A stretch of 64,000 nt of DNA from an uncultured Chitinophaga sp. (lineage in GTDB: Bacteria > Bacteroidota > Bacteroidia > Chitinophagales > Chitinophagaceae): assembly GCF_902168175.1 (NCBI RefSeq), contig NZ_CABHOU010000025.1:248001-312000 (forward strand), read 5' to 3'. Numbering within the stretch: the first letter of the stretch is position 1; the number at the start of each line of letters is the position of its first letter. The notes under the pieces were generated by a model that saw only the letters and a program-made list of their open reading frames with translations, was not told where the DNA came from and searched no databases. Shown here in pieces: positions 37,040 through 45,581 of this stretch. Position numbers and translations under genes: made by a program.

Positions 37040-38236
37040 TTATCTTGAAAAAATTACACTCGAACAGTTACCGCCAAAGCCAAACGAGTTGGACATTACA
37101 TGCGGCAGATCATTACCGGTACTAAAAGTTGTGACAGGCGAAAAAGGCAGTTCCTTCATACGTGTAGTAAACTGCGCATTCGGATAAATAATTCCTTCTT
37201 TTACCGCCAGCGCGCTAAACACCGCTTCTATGCCACCGCTTGCCCCCAGCGTGTGCCCGGTAAACGATTTGGTGGAACTTGCCGGCGGAACATCCTGTCC
37301 GAACAGTTTCACGATCGCTGTACCTTCCGACACGTCATTGTTTTGCGTACCGGTGCCATGCAGGTTAATGTACGCCACCTCCGAGGCCGCCACACCACTC
37401 ATCTCCAACGCACCCTTCATGGCCAGGTAATTACCTGTACCCTCAGGCGAAGAAGCTGTTTGATGATAAGCATCGTTCGCGTTGGCATAACCACTTAAAC
37501 TGCACCAGGCGCCGTTTGGCAACTTTGCCGCCACGGCTTCCGATACTAATACCACGTAACCCGCACCTTCGCCAAGATTAAGGCCGGTACGGGTATCGTC
37601 GAAGGGCCGGCATTTCTGCTGGTCCAATATCATTAAGGTATTAAAACCGTTGAGGGTAAAACGAGTAAGCGCATCGGTGCCACCGGCTATCACCACATCT
37701 ACAATACCGTTTTTGATCAGGCGCGAGCCGTACATTAATGCATTGGCAGCAGAGGAACAGGCGGTGGAGATAGTGGATACATGATGTTTCACACCCAACG
37801 CATCGGCCACCAGTTCTGTTACGGCACCACATTCATGGTTCACCACACCGCGCAAATGTCCTTTGGCATTATCCGGAAGAAACTCGTTCATGAAGTCTTC
37901 CGTTTTATCCATACCACCAACGGTGTTGGCGGAAATAAAACCAGCGCGGTAATTGGTAAGATAACCGAGCCCGGTGCTTTCCCATGCAGCTTTGGCGGCG
38001 ATCATGCTTAACAGGGCGGTGCGACTGGTATGTTTCGGCAAACCGGCCATCTGCGCCAGTGTATCGTTATCAGCTTTTACTTCAGCTACGGGAAAAGTAT
38101 CCTTGTGAACAGAGCGCAGGTATTGCATCGGGGCCATGCCCGGACGCATACTGGCAAACGATCCCAGGCAGGCGTCCAGGTGGAGGCCTATGCCGCATAT
38201 TACGCCGCCGCCTGCTACCAGCACCTTACCGCTCAT
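37040..38236 (-). CDS. Beta-ketoacyl-ACP synthase (elongating KS, ApeO-like)
   Basis: This is a 398-residue ketosynthase with a full catalytic triad: Cys160 in STACSSAA, His293 in NLHGTGTQNND, and His328 in KSFTGHTLGASGG, with Lys323. It should condense malonyl-ACP with the growing aryl-polyene chain. It lies next to the dead KS-like partner (5 bp) and shares one base with an ACP gene, which fits a KS-CLF-ACP elongation unit. The C-terminal SNSFGFGGNCS is the usual family end. Confidence 0.9.
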   Translation of the reverse strand: MSGKVLVAGGGVICGIGLHLDACLGSFASMRPGMAPMQYLRSVHKDTFPVAEVKADNDTLAQMAGLPKHTSRTALLSMIAAKAAWESTGLGYLTNYRAGFISANTVGGMDKTEDFMNEFLPDNAKGHLRGVVNHECGAVTELVADALGVKHHVSTISTACSSAANALMYGSRLIKNGIVDVVIAGGTDALTRFTLNGFNTLMILDQQKCRPFDDTRTGLNLGEGAGYVVLVSEAVAAKLPNGAWCSLSGYANANDAYHQTASSPEGTGNYLAMKGALEMSGVAASEVAYINLHGTGTQNNDVSEGTAIVKLFGQDVPPASSTKSFTGHTLGASGGIEAVFSALAVKEGIIYPNAQFTTRMKELPFSPVTTFSTGNDLPHVMSNSFGFGGNCSSVIFSR

Positions 38237-38493
38237 TATGCTTTTTGATTAGCGGTGATAAATTCGGCCATCGTGCGTATAGACTGAAAAATCTTCGGTC
38301 CGTCGTCAGGGTTGGCCATACGAATGTTGTAGTGCTGCTGCATTAAAACGATCAGTTCCAGCGCATCAATGGAATCGAGCCCCAGGCCGTCTTTGAACAG
38401 CGGCTGATCGTCGCCGATGTCTTCCGGTTTTACTTCCTGTAAATTCAATTGCTCGATGATCTGGGCTTTCAGATCTGCCATCAACTTTTCCAT
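38236..38493 (-). CDS. Acyl carrier protein (first of two)
   Basis: This is an 85-residue ACP. The phosphopantetheine attachment serine is Ser41 in GLGLDSIDALEL. Four-helix ACP spacing is kept and the protein is acidic overall. A second ATG four codons downstream (MADLKAQI) is an equally good start. It overlaps the ketosynthase by one base, so it is the obvious carrier for chain elongation. AcpS in the same operon would add the prosthetic arm. Confidence 0.9.
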   Translation of the reverse strand: MEKLMADLKAQIIEQLNLQEVKPEDIGDDQPLFKDGLGLDSIDALELIVLMQQHYNIRMANPDDGPKIFQSIRTMAEFITANQKA

Positions 38494-38500
38494 CTTTATT

Positions 38501-39109
38501 TTATTGATACAATTTTTCTATTTGCCCGGCGGTAAACGGTAATGCCGCCCCTCTCCCCTCTTTTTCCACTAAAAACAAGACTGCTTCAAAGTCCTCGTGG
38601 TATTGTTCTATCCAGCCACAGATACAGGCCTGTGCGGCGTTTGTATCCAACAGCTGTTGCACATAAGCGGTCATAAAAGGGATATCGAACTGTTCCGATA
38701 CAAAAAAGGCATTCTCTCCTTTAAACTTATGCCGTATGCTGATTTCGCCGGTTACTATGTTGGGCAGGGTATACACGAACAAAGCAGGACTGGCAATGTC
38801 CTGCACGGTGTCGTAATACCTTTCGTCGGTATCCAGACTTGCGCTGCGGTTCGCAAACACCAGTGCTGTATCTTCCTGCGGGTATTTATCCATCGGCATA
38901 TCCTGTAGCAGCACTTCCGCCGCCATCCAACCCAGTTTGCTCAGCAGGTCCATTTTATGGAACTTCTGGTACTGGCCGGCGAAGCGGTCGTACAAACTAC
39001 GGAGGAACTCCTGCAAACCTGCAGATTGTTCATCTACCAGCACCTCTCCGTTTTTAATTACATGGAAAGGTCTGATAATAGTATATGCGTTCAGTTTATT
39101 TAACGTCAA
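38501..39109 (-). CDS. KS-related small protein of aryl-polyene clusters
   Basis: This 202-residue protein resembles a fragment of a ketosynthase fold (TALVFANRSASLDTDERYY; ASPALFVYTLPNIVTGEIS; FKGENAFFVSEQFD). It has no catalytic Cys-His-His set. Similar short proteins are annotated as 3-oxoacyl-ACP synthase in Bacteroidota pigment clusters. It overlaps the flavoprotein gene upstream by 14 bp and ends 8 bp before the ACP gene. A structural or priming role with the KS/CLF pair is possible, but I cannot assign a reaction. Confidence 0.65.
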   Translation of the reverse strand: MTLNKLNAYTIIRPFHVIKNGEVLVDEQSAGLQEFLRSLYDRFAGQYQKFHKMDLLSKLGWMAAEVLLQDMPMDKYPQEDTALVFANRSASLDTDERYYDTVQDIASPALFVYTLPNIVTGEISIRHKFKGENAFFVSEQFDIPFMTAYVQQLLDTNAAQACICGWIEQYHEDFEAVLFLVEKEGRGAALPFTAGQIEKLYQ

Positions 39110-40349
39110 GGTCCTGCATTTTATCCGTCACACCAATCATCCTGGCCAAACGTTTCGGCAGTGTATCGTGTTTGGCTACATAGGGGTTCGTTGTATCCCA
39201 TACATAACCCGCCAGTACCGAACAGATTTGCCGTTTAATCGTTTCATCCGGGTCTTTACGGAAGAAGATGGTATCCAGTGTGCCCTCGTACCATGCCATT
39301 ACGTACGAACGGAATACGTTCACGCCCTGCATGGTAGGCTCCATATATTCTTTCTCCCAATCTACCGCTTCACCTTTCAGCTTCCTGATCACCAGTTTCG
39401 CCGCCGTCTGGCTGGAAACGGTAGCCAAAGTTACGCCGGAAGAAAATATCGGGTCCAGGAACTCGGTGACATTGCCTGTCAGCACATATCCTTCGCCATA
39501 AAACTTATCGGTAGTAGCCGACCAGGATTCCAGTATCCTCGGTTCAAAAACCAGTTCTACATCGCGGAAACGTTCCCTGGTAAAAGGTTCCGCTTCCAGC
39601 ATGGCGCGGTACTTTTCTTCATTGTTACCTTCAAATCCTTCGAAGAAATCAGGCTCACTTACAAAACCCAGCGACGTAACACCGGTGGAGAATGGAATGA
39701 TCCATATCCAGGTGCCTTTTTTGTGTACCACGGCGGTAATACGGTTAGGTTCTGCATCCATGTACCGCTTTTTATCAACCGTATGTGCAAACAGCGCTTT
39801 ACGCGGCTGCAGTACAGATTCTTTTTCGAGGTTAAACAGCTTGGGTATTACCCGGCCGTAACCGCTGCCGTCTACAATAAAACGGGCTTCAATCTCTTTT
39901 TTATTTCCGTTGATGTCTTCCACTGTTGTTACAGAATCGGAGCCATTAAAACGGATGGCTGTAACGGTTGTTTCATATTCTACCGGCACCCCCATTTCCT
40001 GCACGGTATCGGCCAGTGTGGTATCAAAATCGGCGCGGGGCACCTGCCAGGTCCACTTCCAGCCATCTGTATACTGGTTCTCGAAAGTGAAGTCACAAAT
40101 CGCATCGCCCTTTACAAACTTAGCGCCGTACTTCTTCTGGAAGTCTCTTTTTTCGAGCGCCTCCACGAATTTAGCTTCGGTGAGCGCCTCCATACATCTC
40201 GGCAAAAGACTTTCACCGATCACAAAACGCGGGAACTTCTGCTTCTCCACAATTTTAACGGTATAACCTGCCTGGTGTATGATAGATGCAGCTACCGTTC
40301 CCGCAGGCCCGGCACCTATCACTAATACGTCCACTTTTTCTGTTTGCAT
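39096..40349 (-). CDS. FAD-dependent halogenase/monooxygenase-like enzyme
   Basis: This is a 417-residue flavoprotein. The dinucleotide motif is GAGPAG (12-17), GESLLP is at 45-50, and the flavin-dependent-halogenase signature WxWxIP is present as WIWIIP (214-219). The GDG-like motif is IVDGSGYGR. Lys77 in YGAKF lies where halogenases often have the catalytic lysine, but I cannot align it with certainty. Flexirubin pigments can carry chlorine or extra hydroxyl groups on the aromatic ring, so halogenation or hydroxylation of the aryl head is plausible. It lies between the O-methyltransferase and the KS-like gene in the operon. Confidence 0.75.
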   Translation of the reverse strand: MQTEKVDVLVIGAGPAGTVAASIIHQAGYTVKIVEKQKFPRFVIGESLLPRCMEALTEAKFVEALEKRDFQKKYGAKFVKGDAICDFTFENQYTDGWKWTWQVPRADFDTTLADTVQEMGVPVEYETTVTAIRFNGSDSVTTVEDINGNKKEIEARFIVDGSGYGRVIPKLFNLEKESVLQPRKALFAHTVDKKRYMDAEPNRITAVVHKKGTWIWIIPFSTGVTSLGFVSEPDFFEGFEGNNEEKYRAMLEAEPFTRERFRDVELVFEPRILESWSATTDKFYGEGYVLTGNVTEFLDPIFSSGVTLATVSSQTAAKLVIRKLKGEAVDWEKEYMEPTMQGVNVFRSYVMAWYEGTLDTIFFRKDPDETIKRQICSVLAGYVWDTTNPYVAKHDTLPKRLARMIGVTDKMQDLDVK

Positions 40350-40384
40350 AAAGGGTTAATTGGTTGTTATAGGTTGAGTTTGAG

Positions 40385-41455
40385 TTATGCTTTTTTACAT
40401 TGGAGCAACGTGTAACTAAGGCCCATACTATGATTTTCGTTTACGATCTGCAATCCTGCCTTTTTCACACATTCGTAAAACACTTCTGAAAAATACATCT
40501 GGCTGTTGCCGTTGGCCATCGCCGTGAAATACAGGGAAGTTTGCTGGAGGCAGAACGCGGCTGATTTAAACACCTGTTTGTCCCAGAAAGGCTCTAATAT
40601 GTAAACACTACCATCGTCGGTAAGCGCCTCACGACAGCGACTGAGGATCGAGGTGATTTCGTCTTCAGAGAAGCAGTCGAGGAACTGGCTCATCCAAATT
40701 ACGTCGAATCCGGTAGGGAACGGAATGCTTTCGTCCAGAATGTTATTTACATGGAATGAAACGCGGTCGATGTAACCTGCTTCTGTAATATTTTTAGTGG
40801 CACGGGCAACCTGGCCGGGCAAATCGAAGATGGTGATCTTCACTTCGGGGTCGTGCGCGAAGCAGGCCATGGTAAATTTACCGGTGTTGCCGCCAATGTC
40901 CAGCAGCTTCAGCGGTTTATCCTGGAATACTATCGGTAATACCTGTGGAAAGGCGAGATCGGAGTAATAGTGGTCGAAGTTGTACCAACTGGCGCCTTCT
41001 TTTGGCGGCAGAATGGTAAGACCTTCATAAATGGTTTCCCAGGGGCCTAGTTCTTTCAAACCTGCCGGTTTGCCTTCTGTAATAGCTTCCTGGAGGTGGA
41101 ACATACCTTTGTAACAGATATCGTTACTAAAGTCCATATTGATACGGGTCAGGTAATCATGCTCGATAAAGTGACCGGTTTTGGTAAGTACGTACTTCTT
41201 TTCTTCGTTGATAATCAGCATTTCCATACCCAGGCCTGCTTCTACCAACACGCGAACGCCGTAACGGGTCAGCCCTGTTTTTTCGATGATCTCTTCAATG
41301 GTTACGCCTTTCATCCCGTTTTCGGAGATGGCTTTGAGTATACCCAGGTCGCGGAGCGCTTTGGCTGCCTGAAATACTACGGGTGCAAACGCTATCCACA
41401 GGGCGGCTTCCTTGGCCTGCAAAGCTGTTTTCGTTTCCTTGTTAAAGAATTGCAT
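40385..41455 (-). CDS. SAM-dependent O-methyltransferase
   Basis: This is a 356-residue two-domain methyltransferase. The N-terminal winged-helix dimerisation region (about 10-105, with GVTIEEIIEKTGLTRYGVRVLVEAGLG split by turns) is followed by a class I methyltransferase domain whose motif I is LLDIGGNTGKF. VIWMSQFLDCFSEDE and VYILEPFWD are later strands. This architecture is that of plant-type and polyketide O-methyltransferases. It probably methylates the phenol of the aryl head group. It lies in the pigment operon just upstream of the halogenase-like gene. Confidence 0.82.
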   Translation of the reverse strand: MQFFNKETKTALQAKEAALWIAFAPVVFQAAKALRDLGILKAISENGMKGVTIEEIIEKTGLTRYGVRVLVEAGLGMEMLIINEEKKYVLTKTGHFIEHDYLTRINMDFSNDICYKGMFHLQEAITEGKPAGLKELGPWETIYEGLTILPPKEGASWYNFDHYYSDLAFPQVLPIVFQDKPLKLLDIGGNTGKFTMACFAHDPEVKITIFDLPGQVARATKNITEAGYIDRVSFHVNNILDESIPFPTGFDVIWMSQFLDCFSEDEITSILSRCREALTDDGSVYILEPFWDKQVFKSAAFCLQQTSLYFTAMANGNSQMYFSEVFYECVKKAGLQIVNENHSMGLSYTLLQCKKA

Positions 41456-41505
41456 GCTGTTGTTTCTCTGATTTAAGTGTAAATAATTACCGGGGTACCT
41501 ATCTT

Positions 41506-42663
41506 TTAACTATTGTTTTTACCAAACACCATGGCCGCGTTACAGCCGCCAAAGCCCGAGGTGGTTTTTACAAAATATTGCATCTCACGCGCCAGCGGAC
41601 TTCCCGAGCAAACATTCAGCGGCAGAGGCACGCCATGTTCGCTGTATCCCTTCGTAGGTATAACCAGGTTATCGTTCAGCGAACGCATCCCGATAATCGC
41701 TTCTACCAGTCCGGCCGCGCCCAGTGTATGCCCGTAATAACCTTTAAGACTATTTAACGGCGTATCCTGTAAACCGGCGTAGTTAAATGCTTTTGCTTCC
41801 ATTTCGTCGTTGTACAGCGTGGCGGTGCCATGCGCCGATACAAACCCTATATCTTCAGTTGTAAGTCCGCTATTTTTGATGGCCTTTACCACCGCAGCTC
41901 CCAACTCCTCGCCCGTACGGGAAGGCCCGGAAATGTGGTTGGCATCGTTACTCGAAACACCTTCGCCCAATTTAATGGCCGCTTTGGGTGCTTTAGAACG
42001 ATCGGCCGTTAATATTACCGTGGCCACTGCCTCTCCTAATGTAATACCGTTACGTTCGGCGTCAAAAGGTTTACATGGCTCGCTGCTTACCGCCAAAAAT
42101 GACTGAAAGCCCGATAGCACAAATTGCGTAAATACGTCGGCCCCGGTAACGATCACATGATCGTACTGGCCTGAGCGTATCATACGCTGCCCGATGATCA
42201 TGGCCAGCAACCCTGAAATACAGGCGTTACTGATAACGACGGGCTTATTGGTATGACCAAAAAAGGCGGCTATCTTCTGCGCAGCAGGGTAAAGCTGCAG
42301 CGCGGAAGGTGTAGCCGCATTATCACCAATCAATTCTATATTTCCTTTAGTGGTAGAGAGTACAAACCCGGTTCGCGCATCTCCCGCCGCTATTGTTGTT
42401 TGCGCCAGCGCATCTTTAATGGAAAGAATGGCCAGTTGCTCGAACTTCGTGTACGTTTCACCGCTCACGTTCCGGCTGCCCGGTAAGTCACTCATTTGTT
42501 CGGCCGTAATGACTGCGCCGTAAAAAGACGCAGCCGCCAGGGATGGATCGTTGTGCTTACGGATAGCGCTGTCGCCACGGCGAACAGCCTCGTAGTTGGC
42601 CGCCGTGGTGTTTCCCAAAGGAGAAATAATATTATCTGCTGCTACAAAAACGTCTTTCATCAT
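41506..42663 (-). CDS. Beta-ketoacyl-ACP synthase (second KS)
   Basis: This is a 385-residue ketosynthase with a complete triad: Cys148 in SNACISG, His278 in SAHGTATLYND, and His312 in KGYYGHTLGAAG, with Lys307. It is more divergent from FabF than the other KS proteins in the cluster, especially in the first 130 residues. It may act on a specific intermediate such as the aryl starter, or couple with another subunit. It is 8 bp from the thioesterase gene. Confidence 0.87.
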   Translation of the reverse strand: MMKDVFVAADNIISPLGNTTAANYEAVRRGDSAIRKHNDPSLAAASFYGAVITAEQMSDLPGSRNVSGETYTKFEQLAILSIKDALAQTTIAAGDARTGFVLSTTKGNIELIGDNAATPSALQLYPAAQKIAAFFGHTNKPVVISNACISGLLAMIIGQRMIRSGQYDHVIVTGADVFTQFVLSGFQSFLAVSSEPCKPFDAERNGITLGEAVATVILTADRSKAPKAAIKLGEGVSSNDANHISGPSRTGEELGAAVVKAIKNSGLTTEDIGFVSAHGTATLYNDEMEAKAFNYAGLQDTPLNSLKGYYGHTLGAAGLVEAIIGMRSLNDNLVIPTKGYSEHGVPLPLNVCSGSPLAREMQYFVKTTSGFGGCNAAMVFGKNNS

Positions 42664-42671
42664 TCAACAGA

Positions 42672-43097
42672 TTATATTACCCCATGTTGTTGTTTCCACG
42701 ACTGGAAAAACTCCGGGGCTACCAATTGCAACTGGGCCTGGTCCTTATCCAGAAATACCTGTACGGTAGATCCTGTAGCTACTATATCCCTGGTAGCTGC
42801 GTTGTATAAAGTATATTCAAACCTGATTTTTGCGGCCGCAGTGTTTATGTAGCGTGTTTCCACGATCACACTGTCGCCGTAACGGAGTGATTTTTTATAG
42901 TTGCATTCCACGCTTACTACCGGCACGGTGTACCCCTGTTTGTAAATATCCAGGTAGCGTAAACCATATTTGTTCCCGAAAGCTTCCCTCCCGTCTTCAA
43001 AATAACGTACGTAGTGGCCATGCCACACAATGCCGAGCGGGTCGGCCTCATTAAATTTTACCAGGATCTCTGCTCGGTCACTCAATACTGCTTGCAT
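42672..43097 (-). CDS. 4HBT-family acyl-(CoA/ACP) thioesterase
   Basis: This is a 141-residue hot-dog thioesterase. The signature FNEADPLGIVWHGHYVRYFE carries the catalytic Asp19 of the 4-hydroxybenzoyl-CoA thioesterase type. It may release the finished polyene acid from ACP, or edit stalled chains. It is 26 bp after the preceding exported-protein gene and 8 bp before the second ketosynthase. Confidence 0.85.
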   Translation of the reverse strand: MQAVLSDRAEILVKFNEADPLGIVWHGHYVRYFEDGREAFGNKYGLRYLDIYKQGYTVPVVSVECNYKKSLRYGDSVIVETRYINTAAAKIRFEYTLYNAATRDIVATGSTVQVFLDKDQAQLQLVAPEFFQSWKQQHGVI

Positions 43098-43123
43098 GAA
43101 ATGTTTCCCTACTATTTTAAAAA

Positions 43124-43777
43124 TTACTCGCCGCTGTATTTGGCTCTCCAGGTTTTGTATTGTTTTTTATCGATGTCTTCGATGATCTCTTTTACCGGGC
43201 CAGCCCAGTAATTACGGAAACCGAAACCGCCGAAACGACCAACTTCACCGGTTAAACGCTCGGTAAACAGTACTTTTTTAGAGGCCAGGTCTACTATTGT
43301 TACATAGTAAGATGCAGATTTCTCGGTTTTGCTGAAGGCTTCGCAAACGAAGAGGATGCCCAGACCTTTGTAGTCGCCGAAGTTGTAACCTTTTACCACC
43401 GCTGCAACGTCTTCTGGTTTCAGGCGGTGAAAATCAGCAGATTTGGAAGATTTGATCTTGTCTGCATTGATCTTACGGTTTTTTGCATGCGATTCTTCCA
43501 GGTCTGTATCGATACGGCTTTTCTTGAAAGCTTCAGCGAGCTTGAATTTTTTAGGTTCATTTACAACCAGGTCGTTGATGGCGGGCAATTGTTTGTCCAC
43601 AATATCATCCTGGTTAGCTGCTTCGTCGCCGATAAGGCGGAACTGTGTAAAGTCGATACCAAAGTAAGTTACCTGTTTGTCAGAGTTAAACAGATCTTTA
43701 GCCGTTGATTGTGCGTTAGCATTAAAGCCCAGCACCACTGTAGCAAATGCTGCGAAAAGTACTTGTTTGAGTTTCAT
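43124..43777 (-). CDS. Uncharacterised exported protein of the pigment cluster
   Basis: This is a 217-residue protein with a clear signal peptide (cleavage after NANA-Q, residue 22). The mature part has TYFGIDFTQFRLIGDEAANQ and VKGYNFGDYKGLGILFVCEAF, ending in an aromatic GGFGFRNYWAGP. It has no lipobox and no enzyme motif that I recognise. Its position between a dehydratase-like and a thioesterase gene suggests a periplasmic accessory role in pigment transfer. Confidence 0.65.
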   Translation of the reverse strand: MKLKQVLFAAFATVVLGFNANAQSTAKDLFNSDKQVTYFGIDFTQFRLIGDEAANQDDIVDKQLPAINDLVVNEPKKFKLAEAFKKSRIDTDLEESHAKNRKINADKIKSSKSADFHRLKPEDVAAVVKGYNFGDYKGLGILFVCEAFSKTEKSASYYVTIVDLASKKVLFTERLTGEVGRFGGFGFRNYWAGPVKEIIEDIDKKQYKTWRAKYSGE

Positions 43778-43782
43778 ATTTA

Positions 43783-44211
43783 TCAGTCTTTATTTTGAGG
43801 GACAAAGATTTTCATTTCACATTCGGCCAGCAGGCGTCCGTCCTGGAACACGCTGCCTTTGGCAATAGTGGCACCCATTACCTCTCTTTCGATGGAGATA
43901 AGGGTTTCTATCTGTGTGCCGGCGGCCGGTAATTCCAATACTTCCAGGTGGCTGATGCCGCCAATATAACCGATAGGCACTGGCTCGTTGTTCTGTTTGG
44001 CCAGGTACCCCACCCTTACAGCAGCCGACTGGGCGATGTTTTCTACCAACCCGGGAGGCATAAGAACGCCATTATCTACAAAAAGATTGTCGGGCTCCAC
44101 GTCAAAACCGGTACGCAGTTCCTTATCATCCGCACGCAACAGCCTATGCACCATTACGATGGGAGGACGCTGAGGAATGTATTGGGTAATCTCTTCTTTA
44201 GTAACTAACAT
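43783..44211 (-). CDS. FabZ-like hot-dog protein, catalytic His missing
   Basis: This is a 142-residue single hot-dog protein. The FabZ helix keeps Glu57 in GLVENIAQSAA. The GHFPG loop that normally holds the catalytic His is replaced by LFVDNGVLMPPG. On its own it should be a poor dehydratase. The other hot-dog protein of the operon (33618-33992) has the His but lacks the Glu, so the two could share an active site across a heterodimer. It is preceded by a TAnnTTTG box at 44243-44250. Confidence 0.8.
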   Translation of the reverse strand: MLVTKEEITQYIPQRPPIVMVHRLLRADDKELRTGFDVEPDNLFVDNGVLMPPGLVENIAQSAAVRVGYLAKQNNEPVPIGYIGGISHLEVLELPAAGTQIETLISIEREVMGATIAKGSVFQDGRLLAECEMKIFVPQNKD

Positions 44212-44242
44212 CGTAAACAGTTATGTTTTAAAACCGCACGCG

Positions 44243-44250
44243 CAAATGTA
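44243..44250 (-). promoter_or_regulatory. Internal -7 promoter element (pigment operon)
   Basis: The minus strand reads TACATTTG, an exact TAnnTTTG match, 32 bp before the FabZ-like start. It sits in one of the few gaps of about 100 bp inside the operon. Confidence 0.45.
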
Positions 44251-44313
44251 AGACTCCTTTTTCTAAAGTTTATACGATGATTATAGTTGGCTATCCTGCA
44301 ATTTAAGGAAGTT

Positions 44314-45225
44314 TCAGGCTTTATCGCCAGTGGGGGTGGCTGAGGATTTGTCCCAGAAGTCGTAATAATTAAACCATTGCACAGGATATTGCTTCACTTT
44401 TTCTTCCATAGTAGTGGCAAAATCGTGTATGGCTTCCTGTATGCCCTCCCTTCGCTTTCCATGATATTCGCGGGGTGGGGTGGCGTAAAGGTGATAATGG
44501 GTAGACGTTTCTTTGAACGCAAATACCAGGGAAACTGGCACTTTGAAGGTACTGGCCAACTGGAAGGGCCCCATGGGGAAAAGGGCCTCTTCGCCCAGGA
44601 AAGGTACCTGCACGGTTTTATTGCCGGGCATAAACCTGTCGGCATGCATACACACCAGCTCCTGCTTGTTTAGTGCATCGGCGATGGCGTAAATATGGGA
44701 AAGATCGTTTTTAAGCACAATGACGTTCACCACCCGTTCGCCGGTTATAGAGGAAAGGTAACTTTTCACCTGCTCATGCTCCCCGTCGAACATTACGATG
44801 TTGATTTTGGTTTTCAGGCGGGTAAACAGGTGCCCGGCCACTTCCCAGTTACCCAGGTGGGCACTGAGTAATATACCGCCCTTACCGCCGGCCACCATAT
44901 CATGCAGGTGCTGTTCACCGTCAAATTCGAACGTAAAGGGATTGGGAATACCGGCCATTACCACTACTTTGTCGATCAGGGTTTGGCCGAACACGTAATA
45001 ATTGGAATACAGGCAACGTAAGCTACGCCACCTTCCATATCCGATTTTCGTATTAAAATATTTGAGAATAGCCCGGGACGAGCTATGGGAGAATAAAAAA
45101 TAATACGCGGCAGCTATATAAAGGACTACATATGCTGCACGCACGCCACCTCCATATCGCAACACGTAAACAAATATGCTATAGCCCAGTTTGTTTCCCT
45201 TGGATTTACCTTGCCATGAAGGCAT
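44314..45225 (-). CDS. LpxL/HtrB-like lysophospholipid acyltransferase
   Basis: This is a 303-residue membrane-associated acyltransferase. The catalytic HX4E motif is HLGNWE (His123, Glu128), preceded by GGILLSA. A hydrophobic N-terminal region (about 28-46) anchors it at the inner membrane. Later signatures are MHADRF and PFLGEEALFPMGPFQLA. Such enzymes transfer acyl chains from ACP to a lipid acceptor. Here it may attach the polyene acyl chain to a membrane lipid. It shares one base with the second ACP gene. Confidence 0.85.
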   Translation of the reverse strand: MPSWQGKSKGNKLGYSIFVYVLRYGGGVRAAYVVLYIAAAYYFLFSHSSSRAILKYFNTKIGYGRWRSLRCLYSNYYVFGQTLIDKVVVMAGIPNPFTFEFDGEQHLHDMVAGGKGGILLSAHLGNWEVAGHLFTRLKTKINIVMFDGEHEQVKSYLSSITGERVVNVIVLKNDLSHIYAIADALNKQELVCMHADRFMPGNKTVQVPFLGEEALFPMGPFQLASTFKVPVSLVFAFKETSTHYHLYATPPREYHGKRREGIQEAIHDFATTMEEKVKQYPVQWFNYYDFWDKSSATPTGDKA

Positions 45226-45482
45226 TACACGAGCGCTTTTTGATTCAAACGAGCAATTACATAATCATAAAAATCCTGGAAGGTTACTATACCCGCAAAA
45301 TCCTCGGGCTTTACCTTAAATCCAAAATTATTCTCGATTACTACCACCAGGTCGATATAATCCAGGCTGTCCAGCTCCAATGTCGCTTTCAGGTTCGCCC
45401 CGGGAGTAATATTACCGGGTGCCACTTCAAATTCCTCTACCAGGAATGCGTTCGTCCTCGTTATGATCTCGTTAACTTCCAT
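45225..45482 (-). CDS. Acyl carrier protein (second of two)
   Basis: This is an 85-residue ACP. The phosphopantetheine site is Ser39 in LELDSLDYIDLV, and the rest follows the usual four-helix pattern. It differs clearly from the other cluster ACP, so the two may carry different chains (starter versus extender, or transfer to acyltransferases). It overlaps the LpxL-like acyltransferase by one base, which suggests that it donates the chain to that enzyme. Confidence 0.9.
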   Translation of the reverse strand: MEVNEIITRTNAFLVEEFEVAPGNITPGANLKATLELDSLDYIDLVVVIENNFGFKVKPEDFAGIVTFQDFYDYVIARLNQKALV

Positions 45483-45562
45483 AATTATTTTAGTTCCAGA
45501 TATAGGTTGAAAGAGTTAAACAATACTCCGGTCATTTTCATGCCGGAAGGTGCATCTTGCTG

Positions 45563-45570
45563 CAAAATTA
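45563..45570 (-). promoter_or_regulatory. Internal -7 promoter element (second ACP)
   Basis: The minus strand reads TAATTTTG, an exact TAnnTTTG match. It lies in the 99-bp gap before the ACP gene and may start an internal transcript. Confidence 0.45.
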
Positions 45571-45581
45571 ATAAGAATAAC

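Noticed and set aside
38937..40325. 462-codon plus-strand frame opposite the halogenase-like gene
   Set aside because: It is an antisense shadow. The minus strand carries a full flavoprotein with recognisable motifs; this frame shows no domain and an unnatural composition.
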